Assembly (NCBI RefSeq): GCF_000153225.1 | Contig: NZ_CH724148.1 | Location: forward strand, 996,640-1,060,639 | Length of the DNA stretch: 64,000 bases | Origin: Polaribacter irgensii 23-P | Lineage (GTDB): Bacteria > Bacteroidota > Bacteroidia > Flavobacteriales > Flavobacteriaceae | Reading direction: 5' to 3' | Shown: one piece after another, positions 42,124 to 52,211 of the stretch | How positions within the stretch are numbered: position 1 is the stretch's first letter | Layout: each line of letters begins with the position of its first letter | Notes under the pieces: model-generated | Told to the model about the DNA's origin: nothing | Databases searched by the model: none | What the model saw: only the letters and a program-made list of their open reading frames with translations | Made by a program: the position numbers and the translations under genes

Positions 42124-45100
42124 ATGAAAAGAATTACTCAATTTTTATTGGTACCTTTCGCTTTGTTGCTCGCTACTGTGGCAATGTCTCAGGTAACCTC
42201 TTCCAGTATGAACGGTCGAGTTACAGATGAACTAGGAGTTATTATTGGCGCTTCGGTTGTTGCTACGCACACACCTTCTGGAACAAAGTACGGTACTTCG
42301 ACAAACAGTGAAGGGCGTTACAACTTACCCGGTTTGCGTGTAGGTGGGCCATTCAGTGTAGAAGTTTCTTATCTTGGATACGGAACAAACAAGACGAGCG
42401 GTATTATTACTAGTTTAGGTGCGGCTTATGTTCACAATGTTGTTTTAACAGAAGATAATGTTTCACTAAGTCAAATTGTTATTACTGCTAAAAGATCCAA
42501 ATTTGCAGCAGAAAAAACAGGAGCGACTACCAATATTTCTAATCAGCAGTTGACAATTATGCCAACGATCAACAGAAGTATTGCTGATATTGCTAAGATG
42601 TCTCCATATGCAAATGGCATGAGTATAGCAGGAGGGGATGGGCGTTCTACAAACTTCACTGTAGATGGTGCTAATTTTAATAATAATTTTGGTTTGAGTT
42701 CTAGTCTTCCCGGTGGTGGGAGTCCAATCTCTTTAGACGCGATTGAGGAAGTGCAGGTAGTAATAGCTCCTTTTGATGTCCGTCAAACAAATTTTATTGG
42801 TGGTGGAATTAATGCGATTACTAAGTCAGGAAATAATAAATTTAAAGGGTCTGCTTACGCTTATTACAACAACCAAGAAATGCGAGGTAATAAAATTGGT
42901 GATGTTGATTTTGGAGAGCGACCTGAGTCCTCTACAACAATTAGGGGTGTGACTTTTGGAGGTCCGATTATTAAAAATAAATTATTCTTTTTCGTAAATG
43001 CAGAGTCTATAGTGCGTCCAGGACAAGTTGTGAATTGGAGAGCTTCTGAAAATGGAGTGGCAAATTTAGATTTGATGACTTCGCGCACCAGTTTAGCGGA
43101 CATGGAAAGTGTAAGACAACATTTAAGTTCTAACTATGGTTATGACACGGGATCTTACGAAGACTTTCCTGCAGATGAAACGAATAAAAAACTACTTGTT
43201 CGTCTTGATTGGAATATCAACGATGCAAATAAATTAAGTGTGCGATACAACCATGCAAAAAATCAAGGTTGGAACGCTACGAATGGTAATTCAAATGACG
43301 GTGGTTACCGAAATAGAAATATGAATCGTATTTCACAAAATTCTATGGCTTTTTCAAATTCTATTTATTCAGCTGATAACGTAGTAAATACAGTTTCATT
43401 TGATTTAAATAGTCGAATTTCAGACAAGCTTTCAAATCAGCTTCTTGCGACATATTCAAAAATTCAAGATGCTCGAGGTTCTAACTCTTCACCCTTTCCT
43501 TTTATCGATATCATGAATGGTTTAACACCTGAAGGAAATCAAATTTTAGAGCCTTACATGTCAGCAGGTTATGAGCTTTTTACTTGGAATAATGCAGTAA
43601 ATAATAACACGTTAACCGTTACAAATAACTTAACGTACTATTTAGACAACCATAAAATTACTGGAGGTGTAAGTTTTGAGCGCCAATTGGCAAATAATTC
43701 ATACATGCGTAATGGTACTGGTTACTACAGATATGCAAGTATGAATGACTTCCTTACCCAAGCAGCTCCTAGAGATTTCGCTTTAACGTATGGATACGAC
43801 GGTGAATCAAATCCTTCTGCTGAGGTTGCATTCAACCAATTAGGAATTTATGTTCAAGATGATTGGGATATCAATCCTAATTTTAAACTTTCTTCTGGAA
43901 TTCGTGCAGATTATTTAAGATATGACGATAACCTAATTAGAAATAACGCAATTTATGACCTTGATTTTGGGGGTACTTCAATTGATACTGGTAAATTTCC
44001 AGACGCAAATGTTTTGTTTTCACCAAGAGTAGGTTTTGCATGGGACATAAAGGGAAACCAATCCATGAAATTACGTGGTGGAACAGGAATCTTTACAGGA
44101 AGATTACCTTTAGTGTTCTTTACGAATATGCCAACCAATGCAGGAATGGTGCAGGGAAGTTATTCAGCTACTACTACGTATAATGCAGATGGTTCAGTAA
44201 AAGCGGCAGATCCTGCTTTAGCAGGTCTCGCAGGTCCGATGATCACTGATGTAGATGAAATGATTAGCAGATTAGGTTTGCCAAATACAATTACTCCTGA
44301 AGACGGCGTGTTGCCACGGGATGTAAATGGAGTAGATCCTAATTTCAAAATGCCACAAGTTTGGAAAACTTCTTTAGCTTTGGATTATCAAGTTCCAGTT
44401 TCTTTTCCATTATTTGTTACAGTAGAAGGTATTGTTACAAAAAATATTAATGGTGTTATGCTTAAAAACAAGAATCTAAAACAACCAGATGCAACTTGGG
44501 AACGTTTTTCTGGTGCAGATGACAGGTATATTTATCCAGCGAAAGCAGATCTTACGTATACTTCAAAAGCAGCCTACATACTTTCAAATAATAATGAAGG
44601 ATGGGGAGCTATTGGAAACATTACGGTGAATTCAGAACCTGTTGAAGATTTAAAATTAATGGCGGCTTTCACGTATACTGAGTCACAAGAAATTTCAGGG
44701 ATGCCAGGTAGTAATGCACGTTCTGCATATGATGGACTTGTTGGAGTGAACGGACCACATTTACCAGAACTACAACGGTCACAATATGTGGTACCAAGCA
44801 AAGTAATTGCTTCTGTTGGGTATAAACTTCCTTGGGCCAATGATAAACTAAAGGCAGCTACTCTAATCAATTTGTTTTATTCAGGCTCTTCAGCTTATGG
44901 ATATAGCTATACGTATTCAAATGACATGAATAACGATGGGATTGCATCGGATTTAATTTATATTCCTAAAGAAAGAGGTGATGTTAATTTCATAACACCT
45001 GCTGACGAGGACGCTTTTTTCAACTTTATGGAACAAGACAGTTACTTAAAAGCGAATAAGGGTAAATATGCTGAAGCAAATGCAGCATTAGCTCCTTGGG

Positions 45101-45408
45101 TGCATAATTTTGACTTGAGAATATTACGTGAGTATTATATCAATGCAGGTGAAAGTGAGCATACTTTGCAGTTTAGTTGTGATATTTTAAATGTTGGAAA
45201 CCTCCTAAATTCTAAATGGGGTGTTACACAAAGTACTTCGGTATCAAATCGTGGAGACATTCTAAAATATGAAGGTAAAGACAGTGAAAATGAACCAAGC
45301 TATTCATTCGCGAAAGTTTCTGGTGAATATCCTACTGAGACATTTGATTACAACTATAACTTTAACCAAACTTGGAGACTACAAATTGGTGTTAAGTACT
45401 CATTCTAA
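42124..45408 (+). CDS. Oar-like TonB-dependent outer-membrane protein
   Basis: The 1094-residue protein has a signal peptide (MKRITQFLLVPFALLLATVA, cleavage near MSQ). A carboxypeptidase-like regulatory domain follows (about 25-110: MNGRVTDELGVIIGASVVAT, TNSEGRYNLPGLRVGG). A plug region with FTVDGANFNNNFG and IDAIEEVQVVIAPFDVRQ leads into a long beta barrel ending in Phe (LQIGVKYSF). The layout and the NFIGGGINAITKSG segment match the Oar group. Such proteins may move peptides or sugars, or help in secretion and adhesion; no SusD-like partner is adjacent. It is a single-gene unit with its own terminator. Confidence 0.92.
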   Translation: MKRITQFLLVPFALLLATVAMSQVTSSSMNGRVTDELGVIIGASVVATHTPSGTKYGTSTNSEGRYNLPGLRVGGPFSVEVSYLGYGTNKTSGIITSLGAAYVHNVVLTEDNVSLSQIVITAKRSKFAAEKTGATTNISNQQLTIMPTINRSIADIAKMSPYANGMSIAGGDGRSTNFTVDGANFNNNFGLSSSLPGGGSPISLDAIEEVQVVIAPFDVRQTNFIGGGINAITKSGNNKFKGSAYAYYNNQEMRGNKIGDVDFGERPESSTTIRGVTFGGPIIKNKLFFFVNAESIVRPGQVVNWRASENGVANLDLMTSRTSLADMESVRQHLSSNYGYDTGSYEDFPADETNKKLLVRLDWNINDANKLSVRYNHAKNQGWNATNGNSNDGGYRNRNMNRISQNSMAFSNSIYSADNVVNTVSFDLNSRISDKLSNQLLATYSKIQDARGSNSSPFPFIDIMNGLTPEGNQILEPYMSAGYELFTWNNAVNNNTLTVTNNLTYYLDNHKITGGVSFERQLANNSYMRNGTGYYRYASMNDFLTQAAPRDFALTYGYDGESNPSAEVAFNQLGIYVQDDWDINPNFKLSSGIRADYLRYDDNLIRNNAIYDLDFGGTSIDTGKFPDANVLFSPRVGFAWDIKGNQSMKLRGGTGIFTGRLPLVFFTNMPTNAGMVQGSYSATTTYNADGSVKAADPALAGLAGPMITDVDEMISRLGLPNTITPEDGVLPRDVNGVDPNFKMPQVWKTSLALDYQVPVSFPLFVTVEGIVTKNINGVMLKNKNLKQPDATWERFSGADDRYIYPAKADLTYTSKAAYILSNNNEGWGAIGNITVNSEPVEDLKLMAAFTYTESQEISGMPGSNARSAYDGLVGVNGPHLPELQRSQYVVPSKVIASVGYKLPWANDKLKAATLINLFYSGSSAYGYSYTYSNDMNNDGIASDLIYIPKERGDVNFITPADEDAFFNFMEQDSYLKANKGKYAEANAALAPWVHNFDLRILREYYINAGESEHTLQFSCDILNVGNLLNSKWGVTQSTSVSNRGDILKYEGKDSENEPSYSFAKVSGEYPTETFDYNYNFNQTWRLQIGVKYSF

Positions 45409-45496
45409 AAAGCCCAATAGTGCAAATTTCGGTATACAAGAGATCGTAGCAATCGGGATTTAAATTACATGGTATTTTAAGATGATAGATTAGAAA

Positions 45497-45525
45497 AAAA
45501 CCACCTCAAATGAGGTGGTTTTTTT
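45497..45525 (+). terminator. Terminator after the Oar-like receptor
   Basis: AACCACCTCA (45499-45508) and TGAGGTGGTT (45511-45520) are perfect arms with a 2-base gap and flanking A and T runs. Confidence 0.85.
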
Positions 45526-45539
45526 GTTTTAAAAATGAG

Positions 45540-45547
45540 TAACTTTG
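45540..45547 (+). promoter_or_regulatory. TAnnTTTG promoter box that decides the next gene's start
   Basis: TAACTTTG matches the -7 element. Transcription would start near 45553, which rules out the in-frame upstream start at 45535 and supports the ATG at 45571. Confidence 0.65.
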
Positions 45548-45570
45548 CACATCAATGTAAAAAAGATAGC

Positions 45571-45996
45571 ATGAAAAATATTCATTCTTATTGGGCATAT
45601 GTAGTGTTAATTGTTCTGATATATGCAGTAGTAAACGCAAGCATTGGTTTTATTAAGAAAAAGGAATTTACAGACAAAGATTTGCGCATTGGATTGTTTG
45701 GTTTAATCGTGTGCCATATTCAATTGTTAATTGGCTTGGTATGGTATTTTATGTCACCTTGGTTTGCTGCATTAATAAGTGATGCAGGTGCAGTGATGAA
45801 AGAGAAGTCAGTGCGGTTATTGGCAGTAGAACATCCGATTACAATGATCATAGCCATTGCAATTATTACAGTAGGCTGGTCGAAGCACAAGAAGAAGACT
45901 ATTGCAATTGAAAAGTTTAAAATATTTTCGATTTTTTACGGAGTCGGTTTGCTATTAATGCTTTCCAAGATTCCTTGGAGCAACTGGTTTTCTTAA
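45571..45996 (+). CDS. Four-helix membrane protein of unknown function
   Basis: From the ATG at 45571 the protein has 141 residues and begins MKNIHSYWAYVVLIVLIYAV. Four membrane helices are predicted (about 8-26, 40-60, 84-102 and 117-133). Histidines lie at helix ends (IHSYW, CHIQLL, VEHPITM, SKHKKK), which recalls small cytochrome-b-like proteins, but the pairing needed for heme is not proven. I know similar proteins in flavobacteria without assigned function. It precedes the PlsC-desaturase pair by 85 bp. Confidence 0.75.
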   Translation: MKNIHSYWAYVVLIVLIYAVVNASIGFIKKKEFTDKDLRIGLFGLIVCHIQLLIGLVWYFMSPWFAALISDAGAVMKEKSVRLLAVEHPITMIIAIAIITVGWSKHKKKTIAIEKFKIFSIFYGVGLLLMLSKIPWSNWFS

Positions 45997-46081
45997 TTAT
46001 TTTAAATAGAATCTTGGCAAATAATACATTTGTCTAAAAGGTGAGCAGATAAAATTAGCTTAAGTGTTTAAAGTTTGAGGT

Positions 46082-46810
46082 ATGAAAATTTTAAGTTTTT
46101 TGGTATCACCAATATTTATGCTGGTGTTTTTTTTAGTACTAATCGTCTTCCATCCTTTGCAGTGGATTGGATTGCACGGGTTTGGTTACAAAGGGCACAA
46201 GTTTATCGTTGATACGATGAATTTTCTGTTGGTAAAATCGTTGTTGATTATAGGGGTTACCGTTACCGTCAAGAATGAAGAGGAGTTGCCAAATGGTGTA
46301 CCGCTCGTTTTCGTTTCAAACCACCAGGGTCTTTTTGACATTCCTCCAATAATTTGGGCGTTTCGAAAATACCATCCAAAATTCGTATCAAAGACAGAAC
46401 TAGGAAGGGGAATACCGAGTATTTCCTATAATTTACGTCACGGAGGAGCCGTTTTAATTGACCGAAATGATCCAAAACAAGCAATTGGTGCGTTGGTTAA
46501 TTTTTCAAAAAGAATACAAGACAACACCTGGTCAGCAGTTATTTTTCCAGAGGGAACAAGAAGTAGAAATGGAGTTCCAAAGTCATTTGCGTCCAATGGG
46601 GTAAAAATAATTACAAAGTATAATAAAGAGAGCTATGTCGTACCTTTAACAATAAACAATTCTTGGAAAGTCTTTAAGTATGGTAAGTTTCCCTTCGGAA
46701 TGGGAAGTCCAATAACAATTACAGTTCATACCCCCATGAAAATTGGCTCTTTGCCGTTTGAAGAGTTATTTGAAAAAACAGAAACAATTATTAAAAAACA
46801 CATAAATTAG
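46082..46810 (+). CDS. plsC: 1-acyl-sn-glycerol-3-phosphate acyltransferase
   Basis: The enzyme adds the second acyl chain to lysophosphatidic acid to make phosphatidic acid. The 242 residues begin with a membrane helix (about 5-25). The catalytic H81 and D86 lie in SNHQGLFDIPP, and VIFPEGTRSRNG is the phosphate-binding motif. VVPLTINNSWKV is also typical. It lies 4 bp before the acyl-ACP desaturase gene, so desaturation and lipid assembly are expressed together. Confidence 0.93.
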   Translation: MKILSFLVSPIFMLVFFLVLIVFHPLQWIGLHGFGYKGHKFIVDTMNFLLVKSLLIIGVTVTVKNEEELPNGVPLVFVSNHQGLFDIPPIIWAFRKYHPKFVSKTELGRGIPSISYNLRHGGAVLIDRNDPKQAIGALVNFSKRIQDNTWSAVIFPEGTRSRNGVPKSFASNGVKIITKYNKESYVVPLTINNSWKVFKYGKFPFGMGSPITITVHTPMKIGSLPFEELFEKTETIIKKHIN

Positions 46811-46814
46811 AAAT

Positions 46815-47795
46815 ATGTCTATATACAACGTTAGAAAAGAAGTGATGTTAAACTTAGAAAAAAGCATGCAAAGCTTTATGGATAGGTATTTAATTCCTGC
46901 AGAAAAAATTTGGCAGCCGACAGATTTTTTACCCAATTCTCAAAAAGATTCTTTTATCTCTGAAGTGGAGGAAATTAGAGAGATCTCTAAAGAATTACAT
47001 GACGATTTTTGGGTAGTTTTAGTGGGTGATACGATTACAGAAGAGGCACTACCAACCTACGAGTCTTGGTTGTTAGATCTAGACGGTGTGAACCAAGATC
47101 CAGACAATGGATGGGCAAAATGGGTAAGGACCTGGACTTCAGAAGAAAATAGGCACGGAGATGTTTTAAACAAATACTTGTATTTATCAGGGCGTGTAAA
47201 CATGAGAGAAGTAGAAATTTCTACACAGCATTTGATTGCAGATGGTTTTGATATTGGGACGTCTACAGATCCGTATAAAAACTTTGTATACACTACATTT
47301 CAGGAATTAGCCACGTACGTGTCTCACAACAATGTTGCTAAGATAGCGCGTAAAAAGGGTCATAAAGTATTGGCAAAGATGTCTAAAATCATTGCAGGAG
47401 ACGAAATGCGTCATCACCAAGCATATTCACATTTTGTAAAGGAAATTTTCAAGATAGACCCAAGTGAAATGATGTTGGCTTTTCGGGACATGATGAAATA
47501 TAAAATTGTAATGCCAGCACTGCACTTAAGAGAATCTTTTGGAGCTAAAGGAACGGCATTTGATGATTTTTCAGCAGTAGCTCAAAGAATAGGAGTGTAT
47601 ACAGGTTTTGATTACGTGGATATCTTAAGGAAATTAAATACCATGTGGGAGATTGATAAAATTACAAATCTAACACCAGAAGCAGAGAAAGCGAGAGATT
47701 ATTTAATGAAACTTCCAGATAGAATGTATCGCATTTCAGAACGTATTGTAATTCCAGATACAAAGTTTGATTTTAAATGGATGTTGCCCGCTTAA
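46815..47795 (+). CDS. Acyl-ACP desaturase (soluble di-iron type)
   Basis: The enzyme inserts a double bond into acyl chains bound to ACP. The 326 residues have a ferritin-like helix bundle. Di-iron ligands are E111 and H114 (SEENRHGD), and E197 and H200 (GDEMRHHQAY), with E77 and E164 as likely bridging or terminal Glu. The plant-like stearoyl-ACP desaturase family is known in marine bacteria and serves membrane fluidity in the cold. It is coupled to plsC and ends the unit at a terminator. Confidence 0.93.
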   Translation: MSIYNVRKEVMLNLEKSMQSFMDRYLIPAEKIWQPTDFLPNSQKDSFISEVEEIREISKELHDDFWVVLVGDTITEEALPTYESWLLDLDGVNQDPDNGWAKWVRTWTSEENRHGDVLNKYLYLSGRVNMREVEISTQHLIADGFDIGTSTDPYKNFVYTTFQELATYVSHNNVAKIARKKGHKVLAKMSKIIAGDEMRHHQAYSHFVKEIFKIDPSEMMLAFRDMMKYKIVMPALHLRESFGAKGTAFDDFSAVAQRIGVYTGFDYVDILRKLNTMWEIDKITNLTPEAEKARDYLMKLPDRMYRISERIVIPDTKFDFKWMLPA

Positions 47796-47876
47796 AATAT
47801 TAGGTGCGCAGTGGTGATTGTTTTAGGGAAGTTTTTTGTGCTTCCTGTGACAATTTCTTATCAAAAATAAAGAGTA

Positions 47877-47914
47877 TAAACCCTTTGGATTTCAAATTCC
47901 GAAGGGTTTTTTAT
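47877..47914. terminator. Bidirectional terminator
   Basis: AAACCCTT and AAGGGTTT form the core of an imperfect stem and T runs follow on the plus strand. It separates the desaturase gene from the convergent acetyltransferase and overlaps its last codon. Confidence 0.75.
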
Positions 47915-48429
47915 TTTTTGAACATATTAATTTCAAAAAGAGAAACTGGAGCTTTCTTATAATGTTCAGGTAAATTTGTGGGATTTTTTAAAGGAAACAA
48001 TCCAAGAAAATCAAACCCTACATTTTTGTAATGTGTGATGAGTTTTTTATTCTCACCTAGGGTATCTAATCGAATAAACTGAAAACCTTCTTTGCGCGCA
48101 AGTGCTTTCGCCCATTGCACAATAACGCTGATAAAATTATTTCCTCGATACTCAGGATTTGTTGCAATTCTATGAATATAGACTGCGCTATCTGTATTTC
48201 TTTCTTCCCAGATATCTGGGTCAGAAAAAGTAATGGCCCAAATACAAGCAATTTCATTGTTTCTTAAAAGTTGAAACTGTCTTTTTTCTACAATTTCATC
48301 TTCAATCATTTTTCTATCGAAATCGGGCCACACAATTACTTTTTTTTTCGATTTTTGATATTTTGAGGCAAGCTGATATTGTTTAAAAATTGCATCAATA
48401 TCAGAAATGGAACTATTTTTAATCGTCAT
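47911..48429 (-). CDS. GNAT-family acetyltransferase
   Basis: The 172-residue protein has the GNAT core. The strand VYIHRIATNPEYRGNNFISVIV contains the acetyl-CoA-binding R/Q-x-x-G-like turn (EYRGNN), followed by AKALARKEGFQFIRLDTLGENKKLITHYKNVGFDFLG, the usual motif B and C end. I cannot name the substrate. No partner gene is adjacent: it is convergent with the desaturase and divergent from nothing close. Confidence 0.88.
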   Translation of the reverse strand: MTIKNSSISDIDAIFKQYQLASKYQKSKKKVIVWPDFDRKMIEDEIVEKRQFQLLRNNEIACIWAITFSDPDIWEERNTDSAVYIHRIATNPEYRGNNFISVIVQWAKALARKEGFQFIRLDTLGENKKLITHYKNVGFDFLGLFPLKNPTNLPEHYKKAPVSLFEINMFKK

Positions 48430-48550
48430 AATAGTGGTTTAAAAGAATCGATGGTTAAATTTATTTTGCAATCTATAGCTCGTTTTTGAAATGCAGTTTC
48501 ATTTTTAGGGTTGGAAGCGTTAAGAGGTTTAGAATGTTAAAAACCTATTG

Positions 48551-49372
48551 TTAAATTTTAAAAGAGTCCATATCCTTTAAAAATCCAAGTTGTGTTCTTA
48601 TAGCAGCTTGTTCTTTCCGATGAATGGTGGCATTTACAACTCCATTAGTGTCTTTCTCTACATCAGACAATATTTCTCCAAAATAATTAAGGATCAAAGA
48701 GTTGCCCGAATATGCGTAGTTGTTTTGGTCTGTGCCAATTCTATTTACGCCAATGACGTAACTCATATTTTCAATAGCACGGGCTTTTAAGAGACTTTCC
48801 CAGGCTTTAATCCTAGCAATGGGCCAATTGGCAACATAGATTAAAAGATCGTATTCCTCTTGGTTTCTAGACCAAGCAGGGAAACGCAAGTCATAGCATA
48901 TCAGTGGGCAAATTTTCCATCCTTTATACGGGATGAGGGTTTTTTGATTCCCAGCGATGTATACTTTGTCTTCACCTGCAAGGGTAAAACAATGTCTTTT
49001 ATCATAGCAATGTATTTCTCCAGAGGGGTGCACAAAAATAAAACGATTGTAATAATTTTTAGACGGATGTGTTTTTCCTTTTTCTGCAATAGTAGGGACA
49101 TTCACGGGTTCACAAATCACAATACTTCCGCAGATGGCAGCTTCCTTTTCTTTGGCAATCTTTTGCATCCAAGAGACCGTAAAACCATCCATCTGTTCGG
49201 CAACCTGTTCTGGATGCATTGTAAAACCACTGGTAAACATTTCTGGAAGTACAATGAGGTCTACTGAAGATTCTAATTGGTCTATCTGCTGCTCAAAGTG
49301 CTGTATATTTTGTTCGGAATTGTGCCAAATAAGTTCGGCTTGTAGTCCTATTATTTTCAATTCGTTTTTCAC
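48551..49372 (-). CDS. Nitrilase-family amidase (omega-amidase YafV type)
   Basis: The 273-residue enzyme has the nitrilase catalytic triad E44 (VLPEMFTSGFTM), K125 (YDKRHCF) and C159 (PLICYDLRFP). Short length, the FTSGFTM segment and the YVANWP motif match the YafV-type omega-amidases, which hydrolyse 2-oxoglutaramate or related amides in metabolite repair. Other small amides cannot be excluded. It is divergent from the AddB-like gene, with 79 bp between starts. Confidence 0.9.
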   Translation of the reverse strand: MKNELKIIGLQAELIWHNSEQNIQHFEQQIDQLESSVDLIVLPEMFTSGFTMHPEQVAEQMDGFTVSWMQKIAKEKEAAICGSIVICEPVNVPTIAEKGKTHPSKNYYNRFIFVHPSGEIHCYDKRHCFTLAGEDKVYIAGNQKTLIPYKGWKICPLICYDLRFPAWSRNQEEYDLLIYVANWPIARIKAWESLLKARAIENMSYVIGVNRIGTDQNNYAYSGNSLILNYFGEILSDVEKDTNGVVNATIHRKEQAAIRTQLGFLKDMDSFKI

Positions 49373-49451
49373 TTAAATAAATTTAAAGATGTAACAAGTA
49401 TAAAAGTAAGTTTTTGTAATTTAGAATCCCAATTGAACACCGTAAAATAAC

Positions 49452-52205
49452 ATGCAGTCCTTTATTTCAGAAACGCTCGATTCCATTCTAAAAACAACAA
49501 CATCTTTTGAAAACGCTGTTTTTATACTGCCTTCCCAAAGAGCCAAAGTGTTTTTAAAACAAACGTTAAAAGATAAAATTTCAGTTGGTTTTTTGCCCGA
49601 GACGCTCAATATAGAGCAGTTCGTGCAGCAAGTATCGGAGCTAGAAAAAGCAGACAGTATACAGTTGTTATTTCATTTCTATACGATTTACAAAAGCTTA
49701 GAAAAAGACCCAGATTCTTTTGATACTTTTTCTTCTTGGGCATTCACTGTTTTGCAGGATTTTAATGAAATCGATCAAAACTTATTAAAGACAAAAGAGA
49801 TTTTTATATATTTAAGAGACATCCAACGCTTAAAGAAATGGTCTGTAAGTGGCACTTTTACGGAAACAGAACTCATGAAAGATCATTATTCTTTTTTAGA
49901 AAAATTAAATCATTTTTATCCGCCACTGTATGCCTTTTTGATAGAAAAAAAAATTGGGTATCAGGGACTAATGTACCGAGAGGCATGCAAGAAGGTTGAT
50001 GAGTATTTGGAGAAAAATAAGCGTAAAAAGTTTTTCTTTATCGGTTTTAACGCGTTAAATAAAGCAGAGGAATTTTTGTTTCAAAAAGTCTTGGACACTA
50101 ATAACGCTGATATTTACTGGGATTTAGATGCTGCTTTTTTCAACTCAAACCACCAAGCAGGAACCTTTATCAGAAAGTATACAAAGGAGTGGAAGTACTA
50201 TCAGAGAAATGCTTTGAAAACGTTGAGCAATTCTTTTTCTCAGCCAAAAAAAATTGAAGTCATAGGGGCTTCTAAAAACACAACACAATTAAAATATGCT
50301 GGGGAAATTTTAGAAAATTTTACAGATTTTAAAAACACGGCATTAATTTTAGCAGACGAGACCTTATTACCGATTACCTTAAACTCTTTGCCAAAAAACA
50401 TCAACGCTATTAATATTACAATGGGATATCCTTTGAAAGATATCCCTACAACAAGTTTGTTTTTTTCAATATTTCAATTGTTTGTATCTCAAGAAAAATT
50501 GCAGAAAACAGCAGTGAATGAGTTTTATCACAAAGATGTGGTTCGATTTTTAAAGCATCAATCGATGCATCCATTATTCTCAAAAAATACCCAATCTTTT
50601 GTCACTTCCTTTATCACTGAAATAGGAGAGGAGAACTATATCTTTATTCGGAAGAAACAGTTGGAAGTTGCAGTAATAAAAGAAAGTGCAGAAGTAAGAG
50701 AATTAATTTCTTCAATTTTTAGCCCCTATACTTCGATCAACGATTTTTTAGAGAGAATTTTAAACCTTATCCGTTTTCTAAAAGAGGAGGTTACAGGTTT
50801 AGAAAAAGAATATTTATTTCGATTTTATACGGTTTTTACGCAGCTAAAAACGCTACAGAAAGAGTATGAATATTTTACAGACCTAAAAACATTGACTTTG
50901 TTTTTTAAGCAACTAATTGCTTCAGAGACACTGTCTTTTCAGGGAGAACCTTTGCGAGGTTTACAGCTAATGGGGATGTTAGAGACACGGGTTTTAGATT
51001 TTGAAAACATTATTTTAACGTCCACCAATGAAGGCGTGTTGCCCGCAGGTTCTCAGCAAAATTCTTTCATTCCCTTTGATGTGAAACTCGCTTTTGGGTT
51101 GCCTACTTACAGAGAGAAAGATGCTATTTTTTCGTATCACTTTTTTAGGTTAATTCAAAGAGCAAAAAATATTTTTATTTTGTACAATACGGAGCACGAT
51201 GCCTTTGGAAGCGGAGAAAAAAGTCGGTTTGTCACACAGTTGGAAATGATGAGGCCAGACATTATTCAAAAAAATATTGCACCAAAAGTAATTCCTAGTA
51301 AAACAGAATTAAAAGAAGTCTCTAAAAATGAGGCGACTTTAGAGCGCTTAAAAGAGTTGGCAACCAAAGGAATATCACCCTCTGCGCTCACCAATTATCT
51401 ACACAACCCAATTTCATTCTACAAGCAAAAAGTGTTAAAGATTAAGGAGTTTGATGAGGTGGAAGAAACGGTTGCTTTTAATACTTTAGGGACTGTAGTT
51501 CATGAGGCCTTAGATGAACTATATAGGCCTTTTGTTGGAAAATTTTTGTCGTTGACAAATGTTGTCAACATGCAAAAAATAGCGAAAGATTTAGTCATAA
51601 AACATTTTAAACTTCAATTTAAAAATGGAGATTTAAAAACTGGAAAAAATAGATTAATTTTTGAGGTAGCCAATCGGTTTGTCGCTAACTTTTTATCAAA
51701 AGAAATAGACCTACTTCAAGATGAAAAGAACCAATTGAAAATTATTGCCACAGAGGAAAATTTGGCTACAGAAATAACAATTGAAGGGATTGATTTTCCA
51801 ATAAAATTGCACGGTCAAGTAGACCGCGTGGATGAATTAAATGGAGTCTTGCGAATTATAGATTACAAAACAGGAATGGTGGCTGCAACTAATTTACGAG
51901 TACCAGAATTTGAGAATGTACGAGATGAAAAGCATTTGAAAGCAATTCAGGTTTTGCTGTATGCGTATTTGTTTACAAAAAACAAAAAGCATGATTTTTC
52001 TCAACCTCTCGAAGCGGGTATTTATTCTTTTAAAAACTTACACAGTGGATTTTTAGCGATTGATTTTGCACCAGCACGCAAGGCACCGGATACAAATATT
52101 ACCTCCGAAAAACTAGACGCTTTTATAGAAGAGCTTAAAAAATGTATATTAGAGATATTTACGCCTACAACAGGCTTTATTGAGCCGTCAGATTTAAGAT
52201 ATTAG
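49452..52205 (+). CDS. AddB-like PD-(D/E)XK nuclease of recombination
   Basis: The 917-residue protein matches the Bacteroidota PD-(D/E)XK proteins related to AddB. The N-terminal part (FENAVFILPSQRAKVFLKQT) is a helicase-like region without a good Walker A. The C-terminal nuclease region has GTVVHEALDELY, then HGQVDRVDELNG and RIIDYKTG, which supply the H, D and D-x-K residues. The four cysteines of the iron-sulfur cluster in B. subtilis AddB are not visible. AddB works with AddA in double-strand break end processing; a UvrD-like AddA gene is not in this window. The neighbouring Usp gene is convergent, 6 bp away. Confidence 0.88.
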   Translation: MQSFISETLDSILKTTTSFENAVFILPSQRAKVFLKQTLKDKISVGFLPETLNIEQFVQQVSELEKADSIQLLFHFYTIYKSLEKDPDSFDTFSSWAFTVLQDFNEIDQNLLKTKEIFIYLRDIQRLKKWSVSGTFTETELMKDHYSFLEKLNHFYPPLYAFLIEKKIGYQGLMYREACKKVDEYLEKNKRKKFFFIGFNALNKAEEFLFQKVLDTNNADIYWDLDAAFFNSNHQAGTFIRKYTKEWKYYQRNALKTLSNSFSQPKKIEVIGASKNTTQLKYAGEILENFTDFKNTALILADETLLPITLNSLPKNINAINITMGYPLKDIPTTSLFFSIFQLFVSQEKLQKTAVNEFYHKDVVRFLKHQSMHPLFSKNTQSFVTSFITEIGEENYIFIRKKQLEVAVIKESAEVRELISSIFSPYTSINDFLERILNLIRFLKEEVTGLEKEYLFRFYTVFTQLKTLQKEYEYFTDLKTLTLFFKQLIASETLSFQGEPLRGLQLMGMLETRVLDFENIILTSTNEGVLPAGSQQNSFIPFDVKLAFGLPTYREKDAIFSYHFFRLIQRAKNIFILYNTEHDAFGSGEKSRFVTQLEMMRPDIIQKNIAPKVIPSKTELKEVSKNEATLERLKELATKGISPSALTNYLHNPISFYKQKVLKIKEFDEVEETVAFNTLGTVVHEALDELYRPFVGKFLSLTNVVNMQKIAKDLVIKHFKLQFKNGDLKTGKNRLIFEVANRFVANFLSKEIDLLQDEKNQLKIIATEENLATEITIEGIDFPIKLHGQVDRVDELNGVLRIIDYKTGMVAATNLRVPEFENVRDEKHLKAIQVLLYAYLFTKNKKHDFSQPLEAGIYSFKNLHSGFLAIDFAPARKAPDTNITSEKLDAFIEELKKCILEIFTPTTGFIEPSDLRY

Positions 52206-52211
52206 CGTTTA

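Noticed and set aside
45535..45570. Longer start for the four-helix membrane protein
   Set aside because: The added residues contain the promoter box TAACTTTG at 45540-45547, so they would not be transcribed.
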